The position numbers and the translations under genes were made by a program. The notes beneath the pieces are model-generated. The model made no database searches and was not told where the DNA came from. It saw only the letters and a list, made by a program, of their open reading frames with translations. Of a DNA stretch of 64,000 nucleotides, positions 1 through 8,721 are shown piece by piece; within the stretch, counting starts at the first letter, position 1, and every line of letters starts with the position of its first letter. The stretch covers positions 39,490 to 103,489 of the forward strand of contig JARKQN010000062.1 of the NCBI GenBank assembly GCA_029974835.1, in the 5' to 3' direction. The stretch is from Bacteroidales bacterium. GTDB lineage: Bacteria; Bacteroidota; Bacteroidia; Bacteroidales; VadinHA17.

Positions 1-477
1 CAGTTCGAGAATCACGGAAGCCTCTATTCCAGGTTCGCCGGGCTGGGCATAACGCGGAGTCTGGTTTGTGGATGATTTAAAATGAGTGTTTCCGAGACCT
101 CCCCTTCCCCCCTTAAAGAGTATTTTCTCCTCGTTATGGCCGGTAATCTCCATAATAAAATCGCCTGTTTCGGCATCGCGCACGATTGTGCCTGGGGGGA
201 CTTCTATCACCGCATCTTTCCCGGAGGCACCGGTGCTCTGCTGGGCGCCTCCCGGCTCACCGTTGCCTGCAAAGACATGACGGTGGTATTTAAGATGGAG
301 GAGTGTCCATAGCTGGTCGTTGCCTCTGAGGATTATATGGCCTCCCCTGCCTCCGTCGCCTCCGTCGGGTCCGCCTTTCGGGACAAATTTCTCCCTGCGC
401 AGGTGCGCCGAGCCGGCGCCACCCTTGCCCGAGCGGCAGAAAATCCTGACATAATCGACAAAATTCGATTCAGCCAT
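1..477 (-). CDS. obg: Obg GTPase, N-terminal part (cut by window edge)
   Basis: Only the first 159 codons lie in the window; the frame is open through base 1. The protein starts [20 protein letters not shown] and continues with the glycine-rich Obg fold ([13 protein letters not shown] around residues 33-45, and [11 protein letters not shown] around 123-133), which is diagnostic of the Obg N-terminal domain. Obg is a ribosome-associated GTPase needed for late 50S assembly; the G domain lies beyond the edge. It is the last visible gene of an hpt-adk-obg minus-strand series, 61 bp after adk. The start is the ATG at 477-475. The identification is secure although the GTPase domain is not visible. 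Confidence 0.93.
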   Translation of the reverse strand, partial: MAESNFVDYVRIFCRSGKGGAGSAHLRREKFVPKGGPDGGDGGRGGHIILRGNDQLWTLLHLKYHRHVFAGNGEPGGAQQSTGASGKDAVIEVPPGTIVRDAETGDFIMEITGHNEEKILFKGGRGGLGNTHFKSSTNQTPRYAQPGEPGIEASVILEL

Positions 478-538
478 ATTTTTAAAATAATTTGCCGCCC
501 GTGCGGCGCTGTTGTGTTACCTGACCTGAAATACCCTG

Positions 539-1117
539 TCAGGTATATTTTTCAAGTTTTTCCGAGAGACGAAGGAAGATATCATCAATGTTTCCCACGC
601 CGTTTACCGGTTCGTAGAGCCCCTTGTTCCTGCAGTATTCGATGATTGGCTCCGTTTTTTCGCGGTAAACATCAATTCTGTTCTCAATTACGGCGGGGTC
701 CCTGTCATCGGGCCGGCCCGATTGTTCAGCCCTGAGAATCAGTCTTTTCACAAGTTCATCATGATCAACCTCCAGCACCAGCATGCAGTCAATCTTCATC
801 CCCCTGTCGTTAAGCATTTTTTCAAGGGCGATTGTCTGCGCCACCGTTCTCGGGAAACCGTCATAAAGAAATCCCTTAAAGCCTTTGGCCCCGTCAATTT
901 TAGCTGCAATCATTTCAATCACAACCTCATCGGGGACAAGTTCACCTTTCGCCATTATGGCACTCATTCTCTTTCCTATCTCCGTACCGGCTGCTATCTC
1001 AGCCCTGAGCATATCACCCGTTGAAAGATGAAGCAGATTGAACTTCTGCGCCAGCTTTACCGACTGTGTTCCCTTACCTGAACCCGGAGGTCCGAAAATC
1101 AAAAAATTTACCATCAT
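539..1117 (-). CDS. adk: Adenylate kinase
   Basis: Catalyses ATP + AMP = 2 ADP in the cytoplasm. The 192-residue protein has the P-loop GPPGSGKGT (9-17), the AMP-site STGDMLR (32-38) and the YDGFPRT motif (about 84-90). It lacks the long zinc-binding LID insertion: the segment after the ILRAEQSGR arginines is short, so this is the short-type enzyme common in Bacteroidota. Two consecutive ATGs (1117 and 1114) could both serve as start. It sits 13 bp downstream of hpt and upstream of obg in one likely operon. Confidence 0.96.
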   Translation of the reverse strand: MMVNFLIFGPPGSGKGTQSVKLAQKFNLLHLSTGDMLRAEIAAGTEIGKRMSAIMAKGELVPDEVVIEMIAAKIDGAKGFKGFLYDGFPRTVAQTIALEKMLNDRGMKIDCMLVLEVDHDELVKRLILRAEQSGRPDDRDPAVIENRIDVYREKTEPIIEYCRNKGLYEPVNGVGNIDDIFLRLSEKLEKYT

Positions 1118-1130
1118 TTTACAATATTAT

Positions 1131-1667
1131 TTATTCAATCATTTTATATATCGAAGGAAGATTCCTTGCATATCCTTCATAATCAAGTCCAAATCCGATT
1201 ACATAATCGTTGGGTATTCTGAATCCCACGTAATCCACATCTATAACCTTTTTGTAGGCATCGGGCTTAAAAAGAAGAGTGGCAATTCGGACCGAGGCGA
1301 CCTTCCTGATTTTTAGTTCGTCGACAATCCGTTCAAGGGTAGTGCCAGTATCCACAATATCCTCAACCACAATCACATCCGCTCCTTTGATATCCTCATT
1401 CCATCCTATAAGTTCCTTCACGGTGCCGGTTGTTGAAGTTCCTTCATAGGAGGCAAGTTTCACAAAAGTAATTCTTGCCTTTAGGGTGATATTTCTGAAG
1501 AGGTCGGCGGCAAAAAGAAATGCACCGTTAAGAATACCTATAAATATCACTTCCCTGCCTGCATAATCGCGGTTAATCTCAGAGGCCAGATTCCGTATCC
1601 GTGCATCTATTTCAGATGAAGGTATTAACTCTTCAAATTTCTTCCCGAGTATTTCAGTCCTTTTCAT
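1131..1667 (-). CDS. hpt: Hypoxanthine phosphoribosyltransferase
   Basis: Purine salvage enzyme that joins hypoxanthine or guanine to PRPP. The 178-residue protein shows the PRPP-binding motif VVEDIVDTGTT (100-110), the LNGAF loop (46-50) and the flexible-loop segment SYEGTSTTG (73-81). Length is normal for the bacterial HPRT family. It is the first gene of the minus series hpt-adk-obg and is divergent from purE across an 86-bp AT-rich gap, so purine salvage and de novo purine synthesis start from the same intergenic region. Confidence 0.95.
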   Translation of the reverse strand: MKRTEILGKKFEELIPSSEIDARIRNLASEINRDYAGREVIFIGILNGAFLFAADLFRNITLKARITFVKLASYEGTSTTGTVKELIGWNEDIKGADVIVVEDIVDTGTTLERIVDELKIRKVASVRIATLLFKPDAYKKVIDVDYVGFRIPNDYVIGFGLDYEGYARNLPSIYKMIE

Positions 1668-1753
1668 GCACAGGCAGGTATTTTATGCCCTGCGAAAATA
1701 TGAAATAAATGGTTATTTTTAACCCTGTTATTTAATTTATAAACTCATAAACG

Positions 1754-2260
1754 ATGGAAGCACTGGTTAGCATAATTATGGGCAGCACTTCCGACATGCC
1801 GGTAATGGAGGGTGCGGCAAAGATTCTGAATGATTTCGGTATACCTTTTGAGATTCATGCACTCTCTGCACACCGGACACCAGAGGAGGTGGAAAAATTT
1901 GCAAAAGGCGCTTCGGAGAGGGGCATAAAGGTAATTATAGCCGCGGCCGGTATGGCTGCCCACCTGCCCGGAGTAATAGCATCGATGACAACTGTTCCCG
2001 TGATTGGCGTTCCTGTCAAGGCTTCGCTGGAGGGACTCGATTCACTTCTCTCCATTGTTCAGATGCCATCGGGTATTCCGGTTGCCACTGTCGGAATAAA
2101 TGCCGCGCAGAATGCCGGCATACTGGCAGCACAGATTATTGCCACCGGCGACAAAACCATTGCCGGCGAACTTAAAAAGTTTAAGGAGAGCCTCAAAAAG
2201 AAAGTTGTTCAGGCAAACGAAGATCTGAAAAACATAAAATTCCCGTTTAAAACAAACTGA
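1754..2260 (+). CDS. purE: N5-carboxyaminoimidazole ribonucleotide mutase
   Basis: Converts N5-CAIR to CAIR in de novo purine synthesis. The 168-residue protein shows the class I PurE signature: GSTSDMPVM (10-18), SAHRTP (38-43, with the likely catalytic His40) and [14 protein letters not shown] (63-76). No purK neighbour is present. It is monocistronic: a strong intrinsic terminator follows 20 bp after the stop codon. It is transcribed away from hpt. Confidence 0.95.
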   Translation: MEALVSIIMGSTSDMPVMEGAAKILNDFGIPFEIHALSAHRTPEEVEKFAKGASERGIKVIIAAAGMAAHLPGVIASMTTVPVIGVPVKASLEGLDSLLSIVQMPSGIPVATVGINAAQNAGILAAQIIATGDKTIAGELKKFKESLKKKVVQANEDLKNIKFPFKTN

Positions 2261-2281
2261 AACGATTAAAAATTTTCAATG

Positions 2282-2311
2282 AAAATCAATCCCCTGTGGA
2301 TTGATTTTTTT
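2282..2311 (+). terminator. Intrinsic terminator after purE
   Basis: A perfect 11-bp inverted repeat, AAAATCAATCC at 2282-2292 and GGATTGATTTT at 2298-2308, encloses a 5-nt loop and runs into a T tract to 2311. Position and form fit a rho-independent terminator for purE. The end of the T tract blends into TATCTTAG (2311-2318), one mismatch from a -7 box, just upstream of the next gene. Confidence 0.85.
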
Positions 2312-2337
2312 ATCTTAGTGCTGCAATTTGTAAACAG

Positions 2338-3174
2338 TTGTTCTCGCTGCATAAAATAACTGTTTTGTTTGTATTTCTGTTTTTCTCCCGGTCTGCCGCC
2401 GGCACCTGGCTTGTTCGTCCGGCAGCAGGGGCAGGAGAGGCAGGAATGGCTTATGCCTGCATTATGAAACCGGGCGTCTGGCCGGCTTTTCATAACCAGG
2501 CTGCGCTGCCCCTGTTGCAGGGCTCAGCCTTTTCATTCAGCTATGAGAACCGGTTCGGGCTGAAGGAACTTGCCGCAAGGTCGGTATGCCTTGCAATACC
2601 TTCGGGCAGCAGCGGTGTCGGAGCGGTATATTCATATTCGGGCTATTCCGGTTTCAGTCGCGAAACCATTGGCCTGGCCGGTGGTATTATGCTTTCCCCC
2701 GGCTTTTCGGCCGGGGTTCAGACCAATCTCCATATCGAAAACCAGGCAGGCGATTATAAGGATTATGTGATTCTGACCTGCGAAGGAGGTTTTCTGATTG
2801 ACCTGTCGGATAATGTCAGGGCCGGAATTCATGTTTTTAATCCAGTGCCAAACTCGCTCAGAAAAGTCCCGGTGCAGTCGGCAATAAGGGCCGGGGCAGG
2901 AATAGAGCTTCCGGGAAATCTGTTTGCTGCCATGGAAGCCGAAATGAGAAGCGGGAGAAGGATAAACCTGAGGACAGGATTTGAATATACCCCGGGCGCA
3001 AGAATCAGGCTAAGAGGCGGATACAGTACAGAGACGCCCTCCTTTTCTTTCGGCATCGGGTATGCATTAAAACCGGCTCTGGTTGATATTGCATTCTCCA
3101 CCCATCCGGCGCTGGGCGTAACCTCAACCTTTTCGGTTTCTTTTATCCTTTGGGAATCAGATAACAAGAGATGA
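2338..3174 (+). CDS. Predicted outer-membrane beta-barrel protein
   Basis: A 278-residue protein with an N-terminal hydrophobic signal segment (about 7-22), followed by alternating glycine/aromatic beta-strand stretches and a C-terminal strand rich in Phe/Ser (SVSFILWES), as in outer-membrane barrels. It resembles the PorV/PorQ-type barrels of Bacteroidota in composition and size, but I cannot assign it to a named family. The only upstream start in frame is TTG 2338; no in-frame ATG precedes the signal segment. Its stop overlaps the start of the next gene as ATGA, so the two are translationally coupled and probably work together. Confidence 0.7.
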   Translation: MFSLHKITVLFVFLFFSRSAAGTWLVRPAAGAGEAGMAYACIMKPGVWPAFHNQAALPLLQGSAFSFSYENRFGLKELAARSVCLAIPSGSSGVGAVYSYSGYSGFSRETIGLAGGIMLSPGFSAGVQTNLHIENQAGDYKDYVILTCEGGFLIDLSDNVRAGIHVFNPVPNSLRKVPVQSAIRAGAGIELPGNLFAAMEAEMRSGRRINLRTGFEYTPGARIRLRGGYSTETPSFSFGIGYALKPALVDIAFSTHPALGVTSTFSVSFILWESDNKR

Positions 3175-5168
3175 ATCCGGAAAAAATACCACGGGTCCCG
3201 GAAATTTTAAGCATTATAATCCTGCTTACCTGTTTCCCGTCTGCGGCGAAAGCCCAGGAAAATATCAATGAGGAAATTATTACAGCCATAGCAGAGGAAA
3301 TTTCCTCAACAGAGGAGAATGGCGCCGGCCTTGAGTCAATAACAGACAAAATATATGAGCTTGAGATCAACCCGGTCAGGGTGAACATGGGCAACATGAA
3401 GGAAAACGGCCGGCTATTTTTCCTTTCCGCATACCAGATTAAGGCCCTTACAGACTATGTCAGGCAACACGGCAGGATAATTTCACTTCAGGAGATATCA
3501 GCCATAAACGGTTTCGACCGGGAGACGGCTGCCATGATTGCGCCCTTTATCACGTTCGGGGAGTCACCTCATGGCCAGACAGTTCACAGCCGCAGGCTGA
3601 GCCAGACTCTTCTGAATAATTTTGCGGTCAAACCGGGTTACGGAGAGCGCAACAGTCAGGGGTCGCAGTGGAAAATACTCACAAAGTACAGGATGAGTGC
3701 CGGCAGTATCTCGGCAGGTTTAACTGCCGAAAAAGATGCAGGTGAAAAATATTTCAGCGGCAACCCGCCGGCCCCTGATTTCTTTTCGGGTTATTTAGGT
3801 TATAACGGCAAGGGTATTCTCAGGGAAGTGATTGCCGGAGATTATTCGGCAAGTTTCGGCATGGGTGCTGTCATAAACACAGGTTTCAGATCGGGCCTGT
3901 CGCCGGCATTACCAGGACTCCTGACACCGGCAGGTGAAATCAGACCGCACACTTCTGCGGAGGAGAATAACTTTTTCAGAGGCATAGCATTTACACTTGG
4001 CAAAGGACGGTTTGAATCGACACTCTTTTCATCACTGAACAGCATTGATGCCACATTGAATAATTGCAACGACAGTCTGAACAAAACTGTTAAATCCCTT
4101 TACACATCAGGCCTGCACAACACTGCAACCTCTCTTCTTAAGAAGGACCTTCTGAGGGAATTTACATGGGGTGTAACTACATCAGCATATTTCAGGTCTT
4201 TCAGCATCGGCGTAATATTCACACAAAACGTCTTTTCGCTTACTTTTTCACCCGACCGATCAGACCCTGAAGATTTTCATGATTTCTCCGGCAGAAGTAA
4301 TTCCCTGGCAGGTTTGTGGTACAGTGCGGCAGCGGGCAGGTTCATTTTTTCGGGAGAGGCTGCAACAAACCCCGGGTTGAAACCAGCCATTACACAGTCT
4401 GTCAGCTTTGTCCCCGGCGACAGGATATCATTTAGTTTTCTGTACAGGTTTTACTCACCGGAATTTATAAGTTTTCATGGCAAAGGCATGTTTTCAGGGT
4501 CATCTCCAACCAATGAGGAAGCCATGCTTGGCGCTCTGAAATATGAGGCTGCCAGATATCTTTTTATCAGTGCGGGCAGTGAGGTCAGGAAACATCCATG
4601 GGCAAGGTATCTCACCTCCTTCCCTTCATCCTCCGTGCAGAGTGAGGTCAGTATAAATTACCTGCCGCAGCGATTGAACATCGAAGCAGTTTACAGATTC
4701 AGATCCTCGCTGTACAATCTCAATATCATCACAGGTGTTCCCGGAATAAAGGAGGTAATTACACATTCCGTTTCGATCAGGGCAAAGTATATGTCATCCG
4801 GCAGTTTGTCGGTTGCGGCGAGGTCTGACCTAAAAACCTGTTCATCGGGAGTTGCCCCCGGCATGATGCTTGGCGGCGAACTGACGTGGCAGCCGGGGGT
4901 GATGCCCGTCCGTTTATGGCTGAGACATTCCCTTTTCAGCACCGGAGGATGGGATACAAGAATATATGCCTTTGAGAATGACCTGCTGAATTCATTCAGC
5001 ATTCCGGCGCTTTCGGGCAAAGGGAGCAGGACGTACGTTATGGTTGAATGGAAGCCTGCAAAAAAGGTGATGATGAGGATTAAATACGGGGTAACATCAA
5101 AAATTATCAATACAGGCAAATGGGAATTCAGCGATGAGCTGAAGCTGCAGATGAAAGTAAGCTTATGA
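3171..5168 (+). CDS. Exported helix-hairpin-helix protein with barrel-like C-terminus
   Basis: 665 residues. A hydrophobic segment (about 11-28, ending at AKA) looks like a signal peptide. Residues about 80-125 (FLSAYQIKALTDYVRQHG, then ISLQEISAINGFDRETAAMI) form a ComEA-like helix-hairpin-helix unit, usually a DNA-binding element. The remaining ~530 residues are rich in aromatic, Ser and Gly strands and end in LKLQMKVSL, suggesting a large outer-membrane barrel. The start ATG overlaps the stop of the preceding barrel gene by 4 bp. Annotators often call this type 'helix-hairpin-helix domain-containing protein'. A role in DNA handling at the envelope is an inference; the function is unknown. 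Confidence 0.75.
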   Translation: MNPEKIPRVPEILSIIILLTCFPSAAKAQENINEEIITAIAEEISSTEENGAGLESITDKIYELEINPVRVNMGNMKENGRLFFLSAYQIKALTDYVRQHGRIISLQEISAINGFDRETAAMIAPFITFGESPHGQTVHSRRLSQTLLNNFAVKPGYGERNSQGSQWKILTKYRMSAGSISAGLTAEKDAGEKYFSGNPPAPDFFSGYLGYNGKGILREVIAGDYSASFGMGAVINTGFRSGLSPALPGLLTPAGEIRPHTSAEENNFFRGIAFTLGKGRFESTLFSSLNSIDATLNNCNDSLNKTVKSLYTSGLHNTATSLLKKDLLREFTWGVTTSAYFRSFSIGVIFTQNVFSLTFSPDRSDPEDFHDFSGRSNSLAGLWYSAAAGRFIFSGEAATNPGLKPAITQSVSFVPGDRISFSFLYRFYSPEFISFHGKGMFSGSSPTNEEAMLGALKYEAARYLFISAGSEVRKHPWARYLTSFPSSSVQSEVSINYLPQRLNIEAVYRFRSSLYNLNIITGVPGIKEVITHSVSIRAKYMSSGSLSVAARSDLKTCSSGVAPGMMLGGELTWQPGVMPVRLWLRHSLFSTGGWDTRIYAFENDLLNSFSIPALSGKGSRTYVMVEWKPAKKVMMRIKYGVTSKIINTGKWEFSDELKLQMKVSL

Positions 5169-5173
5169 ATGGA

Positions 5174-6901
5174 TTACCCGGTATGGGTTTTGATATCCTT
5201 AACATTCAGTTGCAGGTTTCTGTTGCCGCGGAATTCGTTCATCTCGACCGAAAAGCAGATATCGAAGGGTTTGCCGGAATGTATATATTCGAAATGGTTG
5301 GCCTGGCCGAAGGCGATTGCCTGAAGTGGAGATGTCTCATAACCATCCTGCAAAATTTCAAGTTTCAGGTGTTCGCCCGATGCCCCTACCATCCTGCTGT
5401 TACCGGTATCCCTGACCCCTGTTGTCACGAAGACCGGCGACATATTTTCCGGGCCGAAGGGCTGGAAAAGGGTAAGACCGTAATAGAAATCCCCGGTAAT
5501 GTCGGAGAAGTTTACGGGAGAGTCAATCAGTACCTGGGGTATAAGCTGGTCCTCGGTTATTGTTCTGCTCACATACTCCTCAAAGCGTTCCCTGAAGCGG
5601 TCTACATTTTCTTTCTTCAGTGTGAGTCCTGCCGCGAACATATGCCCGCCGAAGTTTTCGAGGAGGTCTCCGCATGCTTCAATAGCCTGGTACAGGTCGT
5701 AACCCTGAACCGACCTGGCGGATCCTGTGGCGAAGCCGTTCGATTCTGTAAGAATCACCGTTGGTCTGTAATAGAGTTCTATCAGTCGTGAGGCCACGAT
5801 ACCGATAACCCCTTTTCTCCATTCGGGGTTATACAGGACAGTGGTTTTTGCATTCGGGCTTCTAGGGTCATCTGAGATCATTCTAAGCGCCTCGGTGGTA
5901 ATAATCCTGTCCACCGTACGTCTTTCATTGTTAAAGCTGCTTATTTCGCGGCTTATTTCGGCTGCAACACGCGGATCTTCAGAGATAAGCAGGTCGACAG
6001 CCTTGCTTCCGTTTTCCATTCTGCCGGCCGCGTTTATTCTCGGGCCCAGTTTAAACACTACGTCTTCGACAGCCAGTTCCTTGCGGATATCCGATTCTTT
6101 TATGATTTCCCTCAGTCCGGTTCGCGGAGAGGAGTTGAGTTGTTTAAGTCCGAAATGGGCCATTATCCTGTTCTCGCCGGTGATAGGGACGATGTCGGAA
6201 GCTATGCTGACGGCGACGAGGTCGAGGTAATGGGTTATCCGGCTGAAAGGTATTCCATGGATACGGCTGTAAGCCTGCATAAGTTTAAATCCCACCCCGC
6301 AGCCCGATAATTCCTTGTAGGGGTAGCTGCAGCCGGGCTGTTTGGGATCAAGTACGGCAGTGGCCCGCGGGATTTCTTCGCCAGGGTAATGGTGGTCGCA
6401 GATGATCACATCAAGGCCCTTCGACTGTGCATACTTCACCTTTTCGACAGCTTTAATTCCGCAGTCGAGTGTTATGACCAGTTTACAGTTATTTGCCACG
6501 GCATAATCAAGGCCCTCAAACGAGACCCCGTATCCTTCCCTGTACCGGTCGGGAATATAATAAAGCACCTCGGGGGTGAATTCGCGGAGGAATGAGTAAA
6601 TCATTGCCACGGCAGTGGTTCCGTCGACATCATAATCGCCGTAAACAAGTATCCTTTCTTTTCTGCTTACAGCTGAAGAAATCCTGTCGACGGCCGCATT
6701 CATGCCCTTCATAAGAAACGGATCATGAAGGTTATCCAGGGAGGGCTGAAAGAAATTCGCTGCATCGGCGGGAGTCAGTATTCCCCTTTGAACCATAAGG
6801 TTGGCAAGAGTATAAGGAGTATTGAGTGCCTGTGACAGCTGCATTACGGAAGAGTAATCTCCCTGCTCCTTCATCACCCACTTCTTTTCAGTCGCGAACA
6901 T
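5174..6901 (-). CDS. recJ: Single-stranded-DNA-specific exonuclease RecJ
   Basis: 5'-3' ssDNA exonuclease of recombination and mismatch repair. The 575-residue protein carries the DHH-family metal motifs DYDVDG (89-94), LDCGIK (145-150) and CDHH (168-171), a DHHA1 segment with FGGHMFAAG, and a C-terminal OB-like region. Length is typical. Its ATG overlaps the lipB stop codon (TGATG, one shared base), so it is translated with lipB. Its 3' end lies 5 bp from the end of the convergent helix-hairpin-helix gene, leaving no room for a terminator. Confidence 0.95.
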   Translation of the reverse strand: MFATEKKWVMKEQGDYSSVMQLSQALNTPYTLANLMVQRGILTPADAANFFQPSLDNLHDPFLMKGMNAAVDRISSAVSRKERILVYGDYDVDGTTAVAMIYSFLREFTPEVLYYIPDRYREGYGVSFEGLDYAVANNCKLVITLDCGIKAVEKVKYAQSKGLDVIICDHHYPGEEIPRATAVLDPKQPGCSYPYKELSGCGVGFKLMQAYSRIHGIPFSRITHYLDLVAVSIASDIVPITGENRIMAHFGLKQLNSSPRTGLREIIKESDIRKELAVEDVVFKLGPRINAAGRMENGSKAVDLLISEDPRVAAEISREISSFNNERRTVDRIITTEALRMISDDPRSPNAKTTVLYNPEWRKGVIGIVASRLIELYYRPTVILTESNGFATGSARSVQGYDLYQAIEACGDLLENFGGHMFAAGLTLKKENVDRFRERFEEYVSRTITEDQLIPQVLIDSPVNFSDITGDFYYGLTLFQPFGPENMSPVFVTTGVRDTGNSRMVGASGEHLKLEILQDGYETSPLQAIAFGQANHFEYIHSGKPFDICFSVEMNEFRGNRNLQLNVKDIKTHTG

Positions 6902-7608
6902 CAGCTAATAAATTTTAAGTCAAACACTTCCTTCAGTTTCTCACGAAGCAGGTTTTTCACCTGGTCCATCTCCTGGTCTCTGCCGAGCTCCTTTGCCAGA
7001 GAGGTCACTCCTTTGTCTGTGAATCCGCAGGGGTTAATATAGTTGAAATACTCCAGTTTTGTATTCACATTAAATGCAAAACCGTGCATGGTTATATAAC
7101 GGCTGGCCCTGACTCCTATTGCACAGATTTTTCTTGTTCTGCCCGGTATTTCTGTATCGAGCCATACGCCTGTGGCCCCGCTGAGTCTTTCTCCCTTAAG
7201 GCCGAAGTAATTCATTGTCCGGATTATTGCTTCCTCCAGTCTGTGGATATATTCCTTAAGGCTGATGCCTATTTCGGCCAGGTCAAATATGGGATAACCC
7301 ACTATCTGGCCGGGGCCGTGATATGTAATATCTCCGCCCCTGTCGATCCGGTAGAAAGAGGCATCTTTTGCCTTAAGCTGTATGTAATCGAGAAGGAGGT
7401 TATTCTCCGAGCCGTGCTTCCCGAGAGTAAACACATGAGGATGCTCAACGAAGATAAGGGTTCCCGGGTGCTGTTCACCTCCGGTTTTATTCTGCCTGTC
7501 TCTCCTTCCGGCGCTTTCAGCAAGAATATTAAAAACGGAGCGCTGGTAATCCCAGACCTCCTTATAGTCTTTCAACCCAATATCTTCGTATTTAACAATA
7601 TAGCTCAC
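6901..7608 (-). CDS. lipB: Octanoyl-ACP:protein N-octanoyltransferase
   Basis: Moves octanoate from ACP to lipoyl domains, the first step of lipoate synthesis. The 235-residue protein has RGGDITYHGPGQ (90-101), the catalytic-pair candidates Lys160 (RKICAIGVR) and Cys194 (INPCGF), all characteristic of LipB. It carries an insertion-like polar stretch at about 33-50 (RRDRQNKTGGEQ). It lies 40 bp downstream of lipA and overlaps recJ by one base. Confidence 0.95.
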   Translation of the reverse strand: MSYIVKYEDIGLKDYKEVWDYQRSVFNILAESAGRRDRQNKTGGEQHPGTLIFVEHPHVFTLGKHGSENNLLLDYIQLKAKDASFYRIDRGGDITYHGPGQIVGYPIFDLAEIGISLKEYIHRLEEAIIRTMNYFGLKGERLSGATGVWLDTEIPGRTRKICAIGVRASRYITMHGFAFNVNTKLEYFNYINPCGFTDKGVTSLAKELGRDQEMDQVKNLLREKLKEVFDLKFIS

Positions 7609-7648
7609 AGGAACAGTTATCCGGACAGTTTCGTGAATATAGCGATTT

Positions 7649-8503
7649 TTATCTTATTCCAGCATGAATTTCGGCGTGATAGGAAGACCTCACCAGCGGG
7701 CTGCTTTCGACGAAATCGAATCCTTTCTCTATTGCCTTTAACCTGTACTCTTCAAACTTATCGGGATGAATGTATTCCACTGGCTCCATATAACCTTCGG
7801 CCGGTTTAAGATACTGACCTATTGTCAGAATCCGGCACCCTGCATTTCTGAGGTCGTCCATGGTTTCGATTATTTCCTCCTCTTTCTCGCCGAGACCGAG
7901 CATAATACCGGACTTTGCAGGTATTCCGGAATCAGCGATCATTTTAATAACAGAGAGGCTTCTGTCGTATTTTGCCTTTGTTCTGATTACAGGTGTAAGA
8001 CGCCGCACAGTCTCAAGGTTATGGGAGATTATTGTCGGTGCCGCATCAATTATCATGTTGATATTCTCCTTTTTTCCGTCAAAGTCGGGGATAAGGGCTT
8101 CAATGGTTATTCCCGGGTTGATTTTTCTTATCTCATTTATCACTCCCGCCCAGTGGGCTGCTCCGCCGTCGGGAAGGTCGTCGCGGTCAACCGATGTAAT
8201 AACGCAATGAAGCAGGTTAAGGATTTTTATGGCGGCGGCCATTTTAGCGGGCTCTTCCGGGTCGGGCGGCAGGGGTTTCCCCGTTTTCGTGGCGCAGAAC
8301 CTGCATGCCCGTGTGCAGATATCGCCAAGTATCATGAATGTTGCTGTTCCTGCGTTCCAGCACTCGCCAATATTCGGACAGTTTCCGCTCGAACATATAG
8401 TATGCAGCCCGAAGTGGGCCGTCAGATTTTTTACCTTCGAATAATTCTCCCCGCTTGCCCTCTGCATTTTAAGCCAATGAGGCAGCCTTCTTGCATTTCC
8501 CAT
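7649..8503 (-). CDS. lipA: Lipoyl synthase
   Basis: Radical-SAM enzyme that inserts two sulfurs into octanoyl groups. In 284 residues it shows the auxiliary cluster cysteines C37, C42 and C48 (CSSGNCPNIGEC), the radical-SAM CxxxCxxC (C63, C67, C70) and the C-terminal RSSY (272-275) whose serine ligates the auxiliary cluster. It heads the lipA-lipB-recJ operon behind a clear -7 box 19 bp upstream. Lipoate made here would serve the E2 proteins, including the one encoded at 22792-24033. Confidence 0.97.
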   Translation of the reverse strand: MGNARRLPHWLKMQRASGENYSKVKNLTAHFGLHTICSSGNCPNIGECWNAGTATFMILGDICTRACRFCATKTGKPLPPDPEEPAKMAAAIKILNLLHCVITSVDRDDLPDGGAAHWAGVINEIRKINPGITIEALIPDFDGKKENINMIIDAAPTIISHNLETVRRLTPVIRTKAKYDRSLSVIKMIADSGIPAKSGIMLGLGEKEEEIIETMDDLRNAGCRILTIGQYLKPAEGYMEPVEYIHPDKFEEYRLKAIEKGFDFVESSPLVRSSYHAEIHAGIR

Positions 8504-8521
8504 AATGTTTAAATGAATTTA

Positions 8522-8529
8522 CAAAGATA
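8522..8529 (-). promoter_or_regulatory. -7 promoter box of lipA
   Basis: On the minus strand this is TATCTTTG, an exact match to the Bacteroidota TAnnTTTG -7 element, 19 bp upstream of the lipA ATG. It implies a very short leader. Confidence 0.7.
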
Positions 8530-8600
8530 GTGAATAGGAATGATTCCGGGTGACAGAATGATGATATAAACAATGGTTAACCTGAAGTATTTATATGGCA

Positions 8601-8637
8601 CACGGATAACGCTGATTGGAGGGATTAGCACGGATTT
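8601..8637. repeat. Short interrupted CACGGAT repeat
   Basis: The text CACGGATAACGCTGATT, then AGGGATTAGCACGGATTT, repeats a CACGGAT/GGATTA theme within 37 bp in the 218-bp gap between lipA and the P-type ATPase. Similar 'cacggat...' strings turn up in intergenic DNA of many environmental bacteria. No gene is visible in the rest of this gap. Confidence 0.45.
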
Positions 8638-8721
8638 TTCCGTTAACATTTCTCTCCCGAAAGAGGCTTTGCGGAGTCAAAAAACTTAGCCGGGAGGAAA
8701 TGGAGACATGCCAACCAGTAA

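Noticed and set aside
5165..5791. 208-codon plus-strand frame
   Set aside because: Lies antisense to recJ, which carries all family motifs; the frame has no protein-like features.
7084..8512. Long plus-strand frames opposite lipB and lipA
   Set aside because: Antisense shadows of genes with complete catalytic motifs.
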